Source: Gordionus sp. m RMFG-2023 (Eukaryota; Nematomorpha; Gordioida; Chordodea; Parachordodidae). Taken from it: a stretch of DNA of 64,000 bases. A program made the translations under genes and the position numbers. Shown here piece after piece: positions 23,590 to 35,900 of this stretch. Position 1 is the stretch's first letter. Each line of letters begins with the position of its first letter. The stretch spans positions 9,395,743 through 9,459,742 of the forward strand of contig NC_088778.1 of NCBI RefSeq assembly GCF_954871325.1, read 5' to 3'. The notes beneath the pieces were generated by a model. The model was given only the letters and a program-made list of their open reading frames with translations. It ran no database searches and was not told where the DNA came from.

Positions 23590-25350
23590 CAAGCGCGTAC
23601 TCATCGGGGGGGGGGGGCAGGGAGACAAATCTCCCCCCCCCCTCAAATCCAAAAAATGCAGATGCCTGATATATTTTTCATAAATATTATTCATATTAAA
23701 TATATATTTAATTACAATTATTTATCACATTCATCTACTAAGTTATTTTATCAAATAATTTCGATTTCAAGTTTTCATTGAACTAATATTTACCTATTAT
23801 TTTCAAATTTCTAGCGGCGTTATCTTTATATACCATTTCCATATTTCTAATCAATAATTTTTCTGAAACTCCTTGTCCAACAGGGAGAAAGAAATTGCAA
23901 GCTTGTCCAACAAGATGCGGTCTCCACCATCAAGCAGTAACAGATTTTATGGATTTAGAAGAGCCGATTATCAATGCTTTTACTGAAATATCACAATGGC
24001 CTGTAAGAAATATTTCCTCAGAAGCAAGGAAATTATTGGATTCAATACTTATTTCAATTTTTTTCTCATTAGAATGCATTATTTAATTATACAACTATTT
24101 TATGTAATACTTTCCAAAAACATGGCATTAACTTGATTAAGAAGATGAGAATAACGGAGAGCATTTTATTACAACTCAAGGAAATTAGGGCTAATATTGA
24201 TGAAGAATTTCAATTTTATATTAATGTTTAGTAAAAAGGAGAGCTATACGTGTTTAATATTTGTCTCCCTCGACTTGCAGCAAGGCAAGTTCATCGTCAA
24301 AACATTAGTATAAGATCAGTAGAAATAAAACTATAATCCAAAAAAATGAATGATTTTTAATTCATCATGCAGCACTTACCAATCTGCAGACTTCCACAAA
24401 AGCCTTCCCAATCTTTTTCAGATGGTGATAGAAAAAAATAAGATTTGTTTGATGCCTTATTAGCTAAATAACTATGTTTAAAAGGTTAACTAAGATATAG
24501 TCCCAAAAAATGCTATGGATGCTTTGTATAATCTCAAACACATTGTAGATTATATTCCCAATGTATTAAAATGATTATATATATAATAGCAACTCTTCCC
24601 AGTAGTAAACTAATGAGAGAACATTCTCTTTTCTAAGAAGAATAACAGAGCCCTGCAGAAGTACCAGCAGGGCACGGCTCGGATTTTTTTTCAAAATTTA
24701 TATCGGCCCGGCTTTAAAATAAAATTTTCAGGCCAGGCCTAGGTGTTTTTTTAAAAAAATTTCGGGCTCGGCCTTAGTATATTTAAAATTAAAATACGGT
24801 CCAGCCCGGGAACCGGGCCTGCAGTTCTCTGAAAAGCATACCTAAGAAGTACAACTTCTGACAGTGGATTAAATGGTTTGGATCTTTTAAATATTCATAG
24901 GCATTTGTCGCCAAGCAAGGATGAGTAATTGAAAAATTAGCTCAATCCTTACGAAGATTGAATTTTACATTGTAAATATATAATATACAAAATACAATTA
25001 TTTCTAAGAAACATTTTGTGTATTAATATTTTATTTCCAACATTTAAATTTTTTATACATTATATATAAATTTTAAAGCAAAAAAATTAAATTTCTATTT
25101 TGGGTCATTTAAGTGATTCTTATGGTGGCTAGATTCACTTGATATTTTTTAATACCCATTTATTTTATAGTTTTTTATGTGCCGGTTTATATATATAATT
25201 TTTTTATAATTCATATAATTTAAAATTGTGTATTAGAAATAGTTATTAGTCCTAATAAATTTATGTTTGATATTTTTAAATAACAATAATATTTCTTAAA
25301 AAACTTTATTATCCCCCCCCCCCTAGATCAAATTCCTGCGTACGCGCCTG
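23590..25350 (+). mobile_element. hAT transposon, ZMYM1/TTF-finger type, decayed
   Basis: The left end CAAGCGCGTACTCA and the right end, read inward, CAGGCGCGTACGCA form the terminal repeat; each is followed by a run of 10 or more G. The flanks ctaatagt (23582-23589) and ctaataat (25351-25358) differ at one base, an aged 8-bp duplication. Plus-strand transposase remnants include ACPTRCGLHHQAVTDFMDLE near 23898, a GINLIKKMRITESILLQLKE stretch near 24130, and PRLAARQVHRQN near 24270, in order as in ZMYM1-like hAT transposases. The frame is interrupted several times and much of the protein is missing. A smaller inverted-repeat element (24646-24831) is nested inside. Confidence 0.85.
24646..24831. 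mobile_element. MITE, family C copy (nested in the hAT transposon)
   Basis: The ends are CAGAGCCCTGCAG and, inward from the right, CAGAGAACTGCAG. The inside is a run of GGCCCGG/CCGGGC-type words separated by T/A tracts. The same family occurs with a perfect duplication at 57064-57250. The flanks here do not match clearly. Confidence 0.6.
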
Positions 25351-25378
25351 CTAATAATGGTATATGGTTTATGTATAG

Positions 25379-26640
25379 CAGAGTTGTTAAACGCTACTCT
25401 TAAAAGTAGCGCGCTACCGCTATTTGTTAAAAAAAGTAGCACGCTACCCCTATCGCTATTTGTCAAAAAAAAGTAGCTCGCTATTAGCTAATAAAAAAAA
25501 TTTACAAACAAATTTTTTATTTTTTGCTTATAATGTTATTGTATAATAAATATATAAAAATCAACATTTATAAATATTAAAATATAGTTAGTTTTGATTA
25601 TAAAAAAATTTTTGTAATAAAAATAAATATTTATGGTAATTTGTTGCATTTTAATAATAAAATCATTTCAATATTATCATCCCCAAGTCTAGAGCGACGA
25701 TCAGAAAGTATAAGTTTTGCCTTATTAAATAATCTCTCGACACTAGCACTTGAGGGTAAGGGCGTATTTAATCTTATATACATATTTTTAATATAAGATA
25801 GATTATCAATAATTTTATTTTCAAGTACATCGTATGTCTGGCATCCCATTATCATTTTGAGGGCTAATGCCACAGATCTTTTTAAAGTTCTAGGGTCTAG
25901 CCAATGGCCTGTGATAAATAAGCTCAAAAATATTTAATCAGATCAATTTATAAATATAAATAAGTTTTTACCTTCTGTTATGTGTTCAACTATCTCCCGT
26001 GGTACATATATATGATATCTCTGATAACTTTACTATTAGAGCATCTTTAATCATTTTAAAGTTATCTGCTATTTTATTCATTAGTGTCTGGCGGCATAAA
26101 ATTGTTGTACCAGGGGTTAGAGTTTTAATCATGGTAAATGATGGATTATCAACTAAGGACATTGGCTGAACTGTGTAAATTATAAAATCAGCAATAAGTT
26201 TAACAGTCAATTTCTGAGAAATATTGTCATTTGCATTATTAATTAATTTAGTTTGAATTGAATTAGTCTTTTTGGATGTAGAGTCGTCTATACCAAAATT
26301 ATTTAGATGTTTCTCCATTTCCTTAAAACTCATGAACAGTCTTTAAAATAAATATTATTAGAATGTAAAAATGACAATTTACCTTTAGGTCTTTCTTGAG
26401 GTTATAGCTACTGGATTGATTTGAGGAAATATTTTTTTTTACATTTTAAACAAATAAATTTGAAACCAGTTTTGGTTATATATTTATTTAAAAATAATTT
26501 CAAATCTAGTGAATGGTAAATTTGTATTATAGCTATTAAGAACATTTTCTTCCCTGGTATCTTCCATTTCATTAATATCAATGTCTGAATCACTTTCAAC
26601 GATTTGGTAAATAAATTTGAAGGCTAATTAATTCAAACCC
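25379..26640 (-). mobile_element. hAT transposon with internal deletion, right end lost
   Basis: The left end CAGAGTTGTTAAACGC is shared with the element at 59830. Next come repeats built on GTAGCGCGCTAC and CGCTATTTG words (about 25395-25490). Minus-strand coding remnants, from high to low coordinate: a BED-finger-like FKFICLKCKKKY (26408-26599), an N-terminal region (25986-26333; VQPMSLVDNPSFT), then 25631-25927, which runs from ITGHWLDPRTLKRS straight into the C-terminal hATC dimerisation motif (SSASVERLFNKAKLILSDRR). The central catalytic part is missing between those two blocks. No matching right end was found. Confidence 0.82.
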
Positions 26641-26949
26641 CTCCCCCACTTCATTTAGATCCTACAGCCGTTTATTTTCTTGGACCATTATTCATAGACA
26701 TTGTTTGTCGAAAATTACAAAATAATTATGCAATAAAATTTAATTTCTAATAGAAAATTTAATATTTTTGACATTTTAATTCTCTAACTATATCTCTTAA
26801 CCAATGACATATACACTATCCCTGACACGCATTACTATCAATTTTCCCAATCAAGTGTCAACAATGAATTCAGTCTCCTGTCAAAATTCATTCATTTTTA
26901 TTCATTTTCTTTTAATATTTTTCCGGGAAATTTAAATTTATAAAAAGTT
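26641..26949. other. Spacer and likely promoter of the eIF4A-like gene
   Basis: There is no coding signal. The region lies between the hAT remnant and the proposed start codon at 26950; no clear TATA or initiator can be chosen in such AT-rich DNA. Confidence 0.4.
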
Positions 26950-26985
26950 ATGTCAATAAAGAATATTGTTGATGATGATATTGAA
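26950..26985 (+). CDS. eIF4A-like exon 1
   Basis: It encodes MSIKNIVDDDIE. It is the least certain exon: the 48-nt intron after it is inferred from a gtatgg donor, an AG at 27032-27033 and an in-frame join. Confidence 0.6.
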
Positions 26986-29900
26986 GTATGGTATCTAAGA
27001 TAAATATTTTTATTATAAAGAATTATTATAAAGAAAAATTACGATGAAATCATTGACAGCTTTGGCTATATGAATTTAAAAGATTCGCTGCTGATAGGTA
27101 TGTATAATTATGGACTTACAATTCCAAATTCTATTCAAAAACAAGCCATAAAGCCTATAATCGATGGTTATAAAATTTTAGTTAAAAATATATAAATCTT
27201 TATAGGCTATGATATAATCATACAATCACATTTGGATACTGATAAAACTACTTTTGTAATTGGTATATTACAAAGACTAGATACAAACCTTGCAACTTGC
27301 CAGTCTCTTATAATAGTTCCAACAAGGTTTTTAGCTTCTCAAGTAATATAATGAAATATTTTTATGATTTATCAATTATTAGTTATCTAATGTTTTTATG
27401 GTTATTGGCGATCATTTAAATATACAATGTCATCTCTGTATTGGTGGGACAAATGTTCGAGCTGATATTGAGAAATTAGATACAGCCCAAATTGTCATTG
27501 GTACCCCAGGAAGAGTTCAGGATATGCTTACGCGGAATGCTTTAAGTTAGATATTATTTGCATATGTTTAATTTCATATCAAATCTACTGTAGATCCAAC
27601 CTGACCATTTATTTTTTTTAAAAAATAATGTATTATAGTTGGATATTTTTAACCATTTACACCAATTTTTAGGCTAACTATCATTTGGCCTGGTTTTTCT
27701 TAAAAAGATATCAACTAAAATTTAATTGAAACTAATATAAATTTAAATGCCTTAATATTAATGGATTTTCTCCAGCATGTACTTAAAATTGAGCTGAATT
27801 ACTGACATTTAGCCATTAATTATAATTATAACAAATAAAAATTTTATAACTTGCCTTACTTCCTAGGATGGGAGAATTCTAAAATACACTAAATAAATTT
27901 AATATCTTAAATTTTTTTAGCTAAAACCATATTTTAAATTTTATTATATACCTATAATAAATATGACATATTTAAACTAGAAATAGAAAACCAGAAATTG
28001 CCATGAAATGAAACTGATATTTTTTCTTTCAATTTTTTTATAGATAAATATATACTTATATTTGCTCAAAATCCTAGACTAAGATGAGCACAGAATTGCC
28101 AAAGTAGCATGGTAGTTTGTCACATAGCTAATAGCAAACTAATTTAAATAGCAGATGCACACTTTTTTAAATAAAAAATACTTTCTAAATCTGATTTATC
28201 AAGTTATATAAAATACTATCAATTGAGATACACTACTACACATTGAAGAAAATTTTGAGATAGATGATAGCCACAAAATATCAAATATCATGAAATTACC
28301 TTCTTTCCCTAAATTTGCACAATTTCTTGAACCTTTTTTTTAAAAAATAGATTGATATTAGATGCATAAATAACAATATCAAGCAGCTTCAACTTAAAAT
28401 TATAGGCACAGATTTTATGAATAATTTTAATAAAATAATTATCTCCTGTTTTGAAGTTAGAATGTTCATACTTAAATTTCAGAAATTAAAAGATATCGGT
28501 GTACTAGAAGAAGCAACATCCTATGATTGATTAATCACTCAGATTTTGATAAAATTCAGTATAAAGGTAAATAAAGTTTTGTAATCAGGGTTTAATATTT
28601 GTTCAAAATTCAAAAATCTTCAAAGATTTTGCTTTTTTGAAGATCAAAAAATCTCAAATTTTTTTGTAAAAAAAAAATTGTGAGCATGCTTAAAGAAGAT
28701 TTTTGTTAAACCCTCGTAATCATAAAAACTCTTGCAAGTATTCAGAAAAAAATGTATTCCAAATTTAAAATTTTGGGTTTAGCAATATTTTTGAATTGTT
28801 AAAAAAGTTACCTATTTCCATGTTTCATTGATTATTTGATTTACCAATCACCTATTTAGCTGATCTTTCCAATTAAATTAAAAAGATCAGTACATAATAC
28901 TTTATTTTACCTTCGTGAGTCTCAAAAACTGCTATTGTGCAAGTCTAAGACTTGTTCATTTCTTAAGAATTGTCAAAAATTCTTGCTATTCATATTTGTG
29001 AGCATGATATTAGTACCAATATGAATGTAATCAGATTGATCGATAAGGGATTAAACCATTTATGGTTTTATTAACTAATTTGTGAACAAATGGTTCTGAT
29101 GTTATAGGAGAATCATTCCATGTCTATTTTTGTGGGATTTTTTTTATAATAAACTAGCTGTGCCAATATTAAATATAAAATAAGAACCCAGGATTAGCAT
29201 TGTTAAAAAATATCAGACAAGCCGATATTATTTTTAAAACTGATTTGATGTTTTTTTGTTTTGAGTTAATTTATTATTTATATATTATAATTATGATTTA
29301 TTTTATAAATAATTCATATTTTAAAATTAATAAAAGGAACCAAAATTCAATTTATTTGTTTATTTTTTAAAAAATCCAATTATTTTAAAAAATAATCTAG
29401 CTAATGTTATTTTTGTTTTATTATCTGCAATAAGAATAGGGTTTAATATCTAACAAGTCACATTCAGCTATAGTTGTTGAATGATTCAATTTATCCTTCA
29501 AAATAGATAACTCAAGATTTTAACCAAAATAAAATAACAAGTTTTTACATTCTCACAGATGACCGAAAGGTTTGGATATCTATTGACAAAAGTTTGAGGA
29601 TTATATAATATTATTTTGGCTCTGGCTGAATCGAGCCCTTTGGCAACACTTCATTAAGCCAGCTATAAACATTTCCCATATTTTAAATGGGATAATAGGC
29701 CTTTTATGATAACTCTTGGACTTGTGTTTGTACCAGTAAAAATATTACATATCAGTTTTATTTTTAGAGCTATTTTCTGTTTTGATAATAAGCTATTTTC
29801 ATTATATTAAAATTTATGCCATATAAAGGACTACTTATAAAGCTATATAATAGAATTCAAGATATGGTTTTAGCTAAATTATATTTTGAGATATTTAAAA

Positions 29901-32900
29901 TTAAATGGAGTTTAGAATTTTTAGTGTTTTAAAGATATCCATATCTCAGAAATAGCCGATTTGGAAAATAAAATTATTTATTATATTAAATGACGAATTC
30001 CCATGGATTCCACATCCCAAAACGACATAAATACTATATTATGTAAATTTTTTTAAAAAAGGGGCCAGGTTGAGAATTTAGTTTTTTATAACATCAAAAT
30101 TTGTAATAATATATAAATAATTCAGAATCATCTCACATTAATATGATTGTTTTGGATCAAGCTGATCTACTGCTTTCAAATAAATTAAAAATAACGACAG
30201 AACAAATATTGAAATGTCTTCCTTCTAAGACTCAGGTATTCGTATAAATAATATATATATTTCAAATTTGTATAATTAAAAAAAATTTTTTCACAATAGT
30301 ATCTAGGCTTATTCAATAACGAATACGGATAGAATCGAACGAATCGAAAAATTTACTATTTGTATTCGATTCGAATAATTCTTGTTTAAAAATATAAAAT
30401 AATTCATACGGAAACATATTGACAGAAATGATTATAATAATCTGTAAAAGAACATGCCATCAAGTTATTAACGAAATTAAAATGCATGTTAATTTAATTT
30501 ATTATGTCAAATTTTTTATGACAAAGAGTTCTTCTTTATAAGACATGAGATCACCTTGTTAATCACATCGCCCATTAGATTGATAGGTTTTAGATTATCA
30601 ATAGAAATAACAAATGATTAAATTTTATTAAATAAACATTAATTTTTCCGAATAAATCTAATATTCGATTAAATTATTAGAATAAAACGAATAAGTCGAA
30701 TAAAAGAATTATTTATTTCATTCGAATATAATAATTCATTATTCATACTGACAACGAATAATTGACTATTCGTTTATTCGATTCGTTTTAGCATAGGCCT
30801 AAAGATATCTATATTTGTAAATTAAGTTATAATTTCTCCAGATATTAAATTTAATAATGTCCATTTAATTAGCCTGTTTTTGTTTAAGTTAGTTATTATT
30901 TTTTGAATTCTTAAATTTTTATATTATATTTTGTAAATGTTTTTGATTATATTTTTTAGAAATAATGGTAAATGGAAATTTAAAGTTGTAAGTTTGAAAA
31001 CTAAAGTTTTGTAAAGAATACAAATTTAACATGTTCGCTTTTAAAATTAGGTCAGGTCTACCCAAGCCTCAGGTGGGTTTGACTAGGACAAGTAAGTTTT
31101 AGGACTAGGAAGAGTTCCCTAATGGATATTCATTATTATGGTTCGGACCAAAAACTAAAATAAATTTTATCCTAAGAAAACAATTTTATTTTCTCGCTCA
31201 TTTATAAATTAGGATTTATTCTTTCAGACGCGTGACCAAGGGGGGGGGAGGATACCTCCCTCTCCTACAATAAGTTGACCTAAAGATCTCCAAAAAAATT
31301 ATGGGGAAAAACATCTAATGATGCTCCCTCTTTAGCATAATCCTGGATACGCCTATGAAATGACTTTGTTATTAAGAAATTATGTAAAATAAAAAGATAT
31401 AATTATATAATATATCATAAAAAACAAAATCTGATCGATTTTTTTAAATATTGGCCTAATAAGGTTTAGTAAATATCGGGCCTGCTAAGATTTAAAAAAG
31501 AATAAATCGGGTTCATGATATTTGATATCAAAAACATAGCCCTACTTTTTTTATAATTTAGTAAGTTTTTAATTATAATTGATTTTTAAAGAAAAATCAG
31601 GGTAATGAATAGCAACTTTTCAGGAGGTTAATACAATCAAAATAAATTTTATAACATGATTATACAAGAAGGAAAATATAAAATTCTAAAATATATTATA
31701 CAGCAATCATGATAAATTCTTATAAACAATAAGGAGCATATAATTTATATATCTTTTGTGACTGAACAGCGTTTATTCCAACTGTTTTTGTAGATTTGAT
31801 ATTGTGGTAACTCTCGTAAACTCATAAATAAGTAATTCATTGTTATCTCATTGACATTGATTCTACTGCTGGAGGTAAGGATTTTTACATCATTCCATAT
31901 ATTAGTTTCTCTTATACTTCGATAATCATTCATCTATAATTTTAATATACAATATGCGATTTGGTATTGCATATTATTGTTTTAAATCAGAGATCTGCAG
32001 AGGTAAATATATTTAAAAAAATTAAAATACGATCAGGCAGGTCTCGGATTTAAATATAAAATTTTAGAGGACTTATTTAAAAATCTATTATTCTAATTTT
32101 TGATTTTGAAAATAAATTACTTTTGTTAAAAAATATAACAACATGGCGGCGGTCATAATCTTAAACTATAATGTCTATTACACTTTGTTTAAATATTTAT
32201 TTGGGCCGTCTAAAAACTAATAATTGTCATGTTCCATCACTGTCTCATTTGTAAAATTGATATTTTTTGAAGTCTGTTGTATTTTATCAAACAAATATAA
32301 TGAATTTTTTTTAATGGGAATAAAAGTCTATCTATTTTTTCCGCAAACAACAGTAGAATTAGACTATTTTTTTAGGGCATATCGATATTGGCTTAAATAG
32401 TTTGACAACCGTCTATCGCCTCTTAGATAAATTAATTTTATTAGACAGTTTTTAAGTAAACGTTGAGTCTTAACTGAGGCAATACCCTACTGATGCTCGC
32501 CTAATTTTTTTAAATTAGTTAGAAGAAAGTTACTTTTATATAAATATAACAAGGTAAAATTCTTTTTAAAAAAGGGAAATAGTTACTTTAGCAAAAGCCT
32601 AGAGTTTTGATAGATATAACAAATGGAATATTATATCTTCGTTTTTTATGCTACATACGGCCCTCAATAAAATAAGTGATATGGTTTCCCATAAAGCTTT
32701 TGATTATCAGCGCCTGTTGGTAAGTTGTTTTAAATTGCCTGCTGGTTCTTTAACAATCCAAATATACTACGTTTACAAGAATCGCCTTTTAAAATGTTTC
32801 CAATCCTTAAATGAACTAATTTAGATGGGCATATACTTAACTGATACTTATATATCCCAAATGATTATTCAATATAATAAAAATAATGGGGGAAATAAAT

Positions 32901-35900
32901 TCATTTAAAGATACCAAAATTATTAATGTTAAAAAAAACTAGGACTGCGCCTATTTTAAAATATGATTATAAATGTATATATCTCGGAATTGCCACAAGT
33001 GAAGCATTAAATTTTTAGTGATTAACCATCTTAAAATGTTATTAAAACTTTAGCATATAATTAAAAAAATATTTTAAGGAAAGGTCAATATCGACATATG
33101 AAATGAATCTATTTTTTGGATCGGGTTTTAACAATTTTTGGCCGGTCCAACCCAAAACAAATTGTTGACTGGCCAATACTGAAGCCTCCTTATAAACAAT
33201 TTTATAATGTTATATCAATATTCCAAGAAGCTGTCAATCCTTATAAAAAAATTTTTTAAACAATTTTGAATAATATGATTGAGAAATATTTATCTCCAAC
33301 AAACAACATTAAAATTAATGGAAAAATGAATTGTTATTGAAAATGAAAGCATACTTCGAAGATTTGATACACTTGTTTTATTTTTTATATCGGGTTCACT
33401 TTAACGAAGGTTTTTTTTAAATTATGGCCGCAAAAACCCTCGAATTTTGAAAACCCCAGAGCATTGTAGGCTTACGACAGGATGCTTGAACTTCTCTATA
33501 CTATATATTTAAATTATAAGCATATATGTTATGTTTTATTTTATATAAACACAGATTATCATATTATCTGCCACTATGCCTGCCGAAATCTTGCAACCCG
33601 CATGTCAACTCGTGAAACAGGATTGCATCAAAATATTTTCGGAAGAAGCGATAACTTTGGATAAGTTGGAACAATTTTACATCAGGGTTGAGGAAGTATA
33701 GTTACTCATTTTTTGTTTTCGATATAAAAAAATTTTTCTCATTAAAAAATCAATTAGCACGATGTTAATTTTTGGCTAGGCTTTTATTTTTTTAAATACC
33801 TTGGGCTCTAAAAATTGTTTTAAAAAATACCTGGGCCGGACCTTATATTTTAAAACCTATTGTTTTAAATTGCCATTATTAGCTATAAAAATTAAAAATA
33901 AATATAATAAGGGCTGGGCCGAAAACAATTTTTGAAAAGAAATCCGGATCGGGTCATGCAAATGTTACCTCTGCATGTCTCTGATATGGGTATCGCATGA
34001 CACCAAAATAACGCTAGTGTTTAAAACGAATAAAACTTCGCATAGTAAGTTTTACCCAAATCAAAATTTGAGAACTAACTCACAAAGATTCTGAGTTATG
34101 GGCTTTCAAAATCCAGTTTAGGCTATCTCCATTTAACGAATCTCAATTTAATCAAAAAATATTGTTGAAAAAGTTACAAATAATATATCATTTTTTAACC
34201 CTATTAAATTATTTTTCGTGGAATATTATTTGGAAAAAAAAATCTTCAGTGGACGTATTTTCGACAAAATTTTCTTAAAATCTAAAGCATTTATCTTTAT
34301 ATTTAAATAATTATGAGGAAAAAAATTGAATAAAATTTTATTTTGAGTTTTTTGAACAAAATGAATTCTCTATAAATGAATGAAATTTCATATAAATAAT
34401 ATTAATATAAATTTAAATATTAGTGGAGTAACTATGGTGGAGGCAGGGAAATAATTTTAAGCTAAAAAATGTATTAAAAAGAAATTAAATCAGAACACAA
34501 TTAATTTAAAAATATCTCCATTTATAAAGGACAAATTTAAAACATGGTGATATTCAAGTTATTTTTATTATGATTTAATTTCTTTTTGATTATTTTTATA
34601 AGCAGCCTTATATGTTTATATTCGATTTTATTCCCTGTCGATAAATTATTTGTTTTTTCAGCCTAAATTTAAATTTTACTTGATGTAAAAAAAATGAATT
34701 GGAAAGTGAAAGTTGACTTGTGATTTTCTTTTTTTATATTCTATTGAAATAATCAGAAAATTACATGTTAATTTTTAAAAAATTCAATAAATTATCTCTA
34801 ATACAGTCCTGCTTTTATTTTATTTTCCATAAAATAAAATTAAAATTCGTCAAGCGCTATTTAAAAAATTTCCATATTATCGAGAGACTATTAATCCTTC
34901 AACACTTAGGTAAAAAAACATAAAAAGCATATGGACTATTTTCTTCTGTTTTTTAGATATAATTTTTAATACTATAATAAAAAATACATTACTTTAAAAA
35001 ATTCATTATAATTTCATCTTGTATTTTAATGTAGGATATATAACCTTTAACTTGTTTAAATATTTATTTATTTTTATTTAGCGTATTAGTTAAAAAAATA
35101 TAAGGATATTGATAACTTATGCCAATTTATTTTAAAAAAAATAGTAAATTTTCAAAACTCTATGGCTTGTATTCGCGGACCTTTAAGAAATGCGCGAATA
35201 GCATTACAATGCTATTCGCCAATAGTTGCTAAGGTATACACTTTTGTTTTATATTGTTTAGAGATTTCGTAAAAATTAAATGCCCTAATATAATTATTAT
35301 TGCTAGCGAAGAGTTAGGCAAATAATATGTACAAAACAATAGAATAAATATAGTTTTATATAATAAAAATATGAAAAATACCTTATATAAATAATTAAAA
35401 TTTTTTATTTTTAACGAAAGAAGGGATCAATTATATTATTAGTAAGGAATAGTGTTGTTAAATGGTTCGATTTGAGTCAATTTTTAGAAATGGTTATCAA
35501 TATTTTAGCCAGAAAAATATAGCTGAAGTCTCGAGACTTCGCTATTAGATATACAAACCGTTGTCCCATCTATGAGCAGAATTGTTAGGTTTACGTAATA
35601 TTTTTCTGGAGAAAATATTGAGTGAGCCATTTTTAAAAATTGGCTCAAATCTAGCCGTTTTATAAATTCTCAGCATGTTTGCCGTTGTCAAATAAAATAT
35701 GAGATGTTGTTATTGTATCGGAATATTACTATGAAATATGATGATACAATAAATTTTTATTTTTTAATAAATATTTTTTTCAAAACCAAACCCGTTCCGA
35801 TAATTTAATCCGATCAGATTTTTTTAATCGTGCTATTAGACAATCATGGTATCCAACGAAATCAAAAAATTATGAGTGTTCTAGGAAAATTTCTATTTTT

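Noticed and set aside
31745-31933. Minus-strand 62-codon frame in intron 5 of the eIF4A-like gene
   Set aside because: No similarity recognised, no splice context, and such lengths occur by chance.
33482-33664. Plus-strand 60-codon frame
   Set aside because: It overlaps the eIF4A-like exon 6 in the wrong frame. The homologous frame is 33555-33695.
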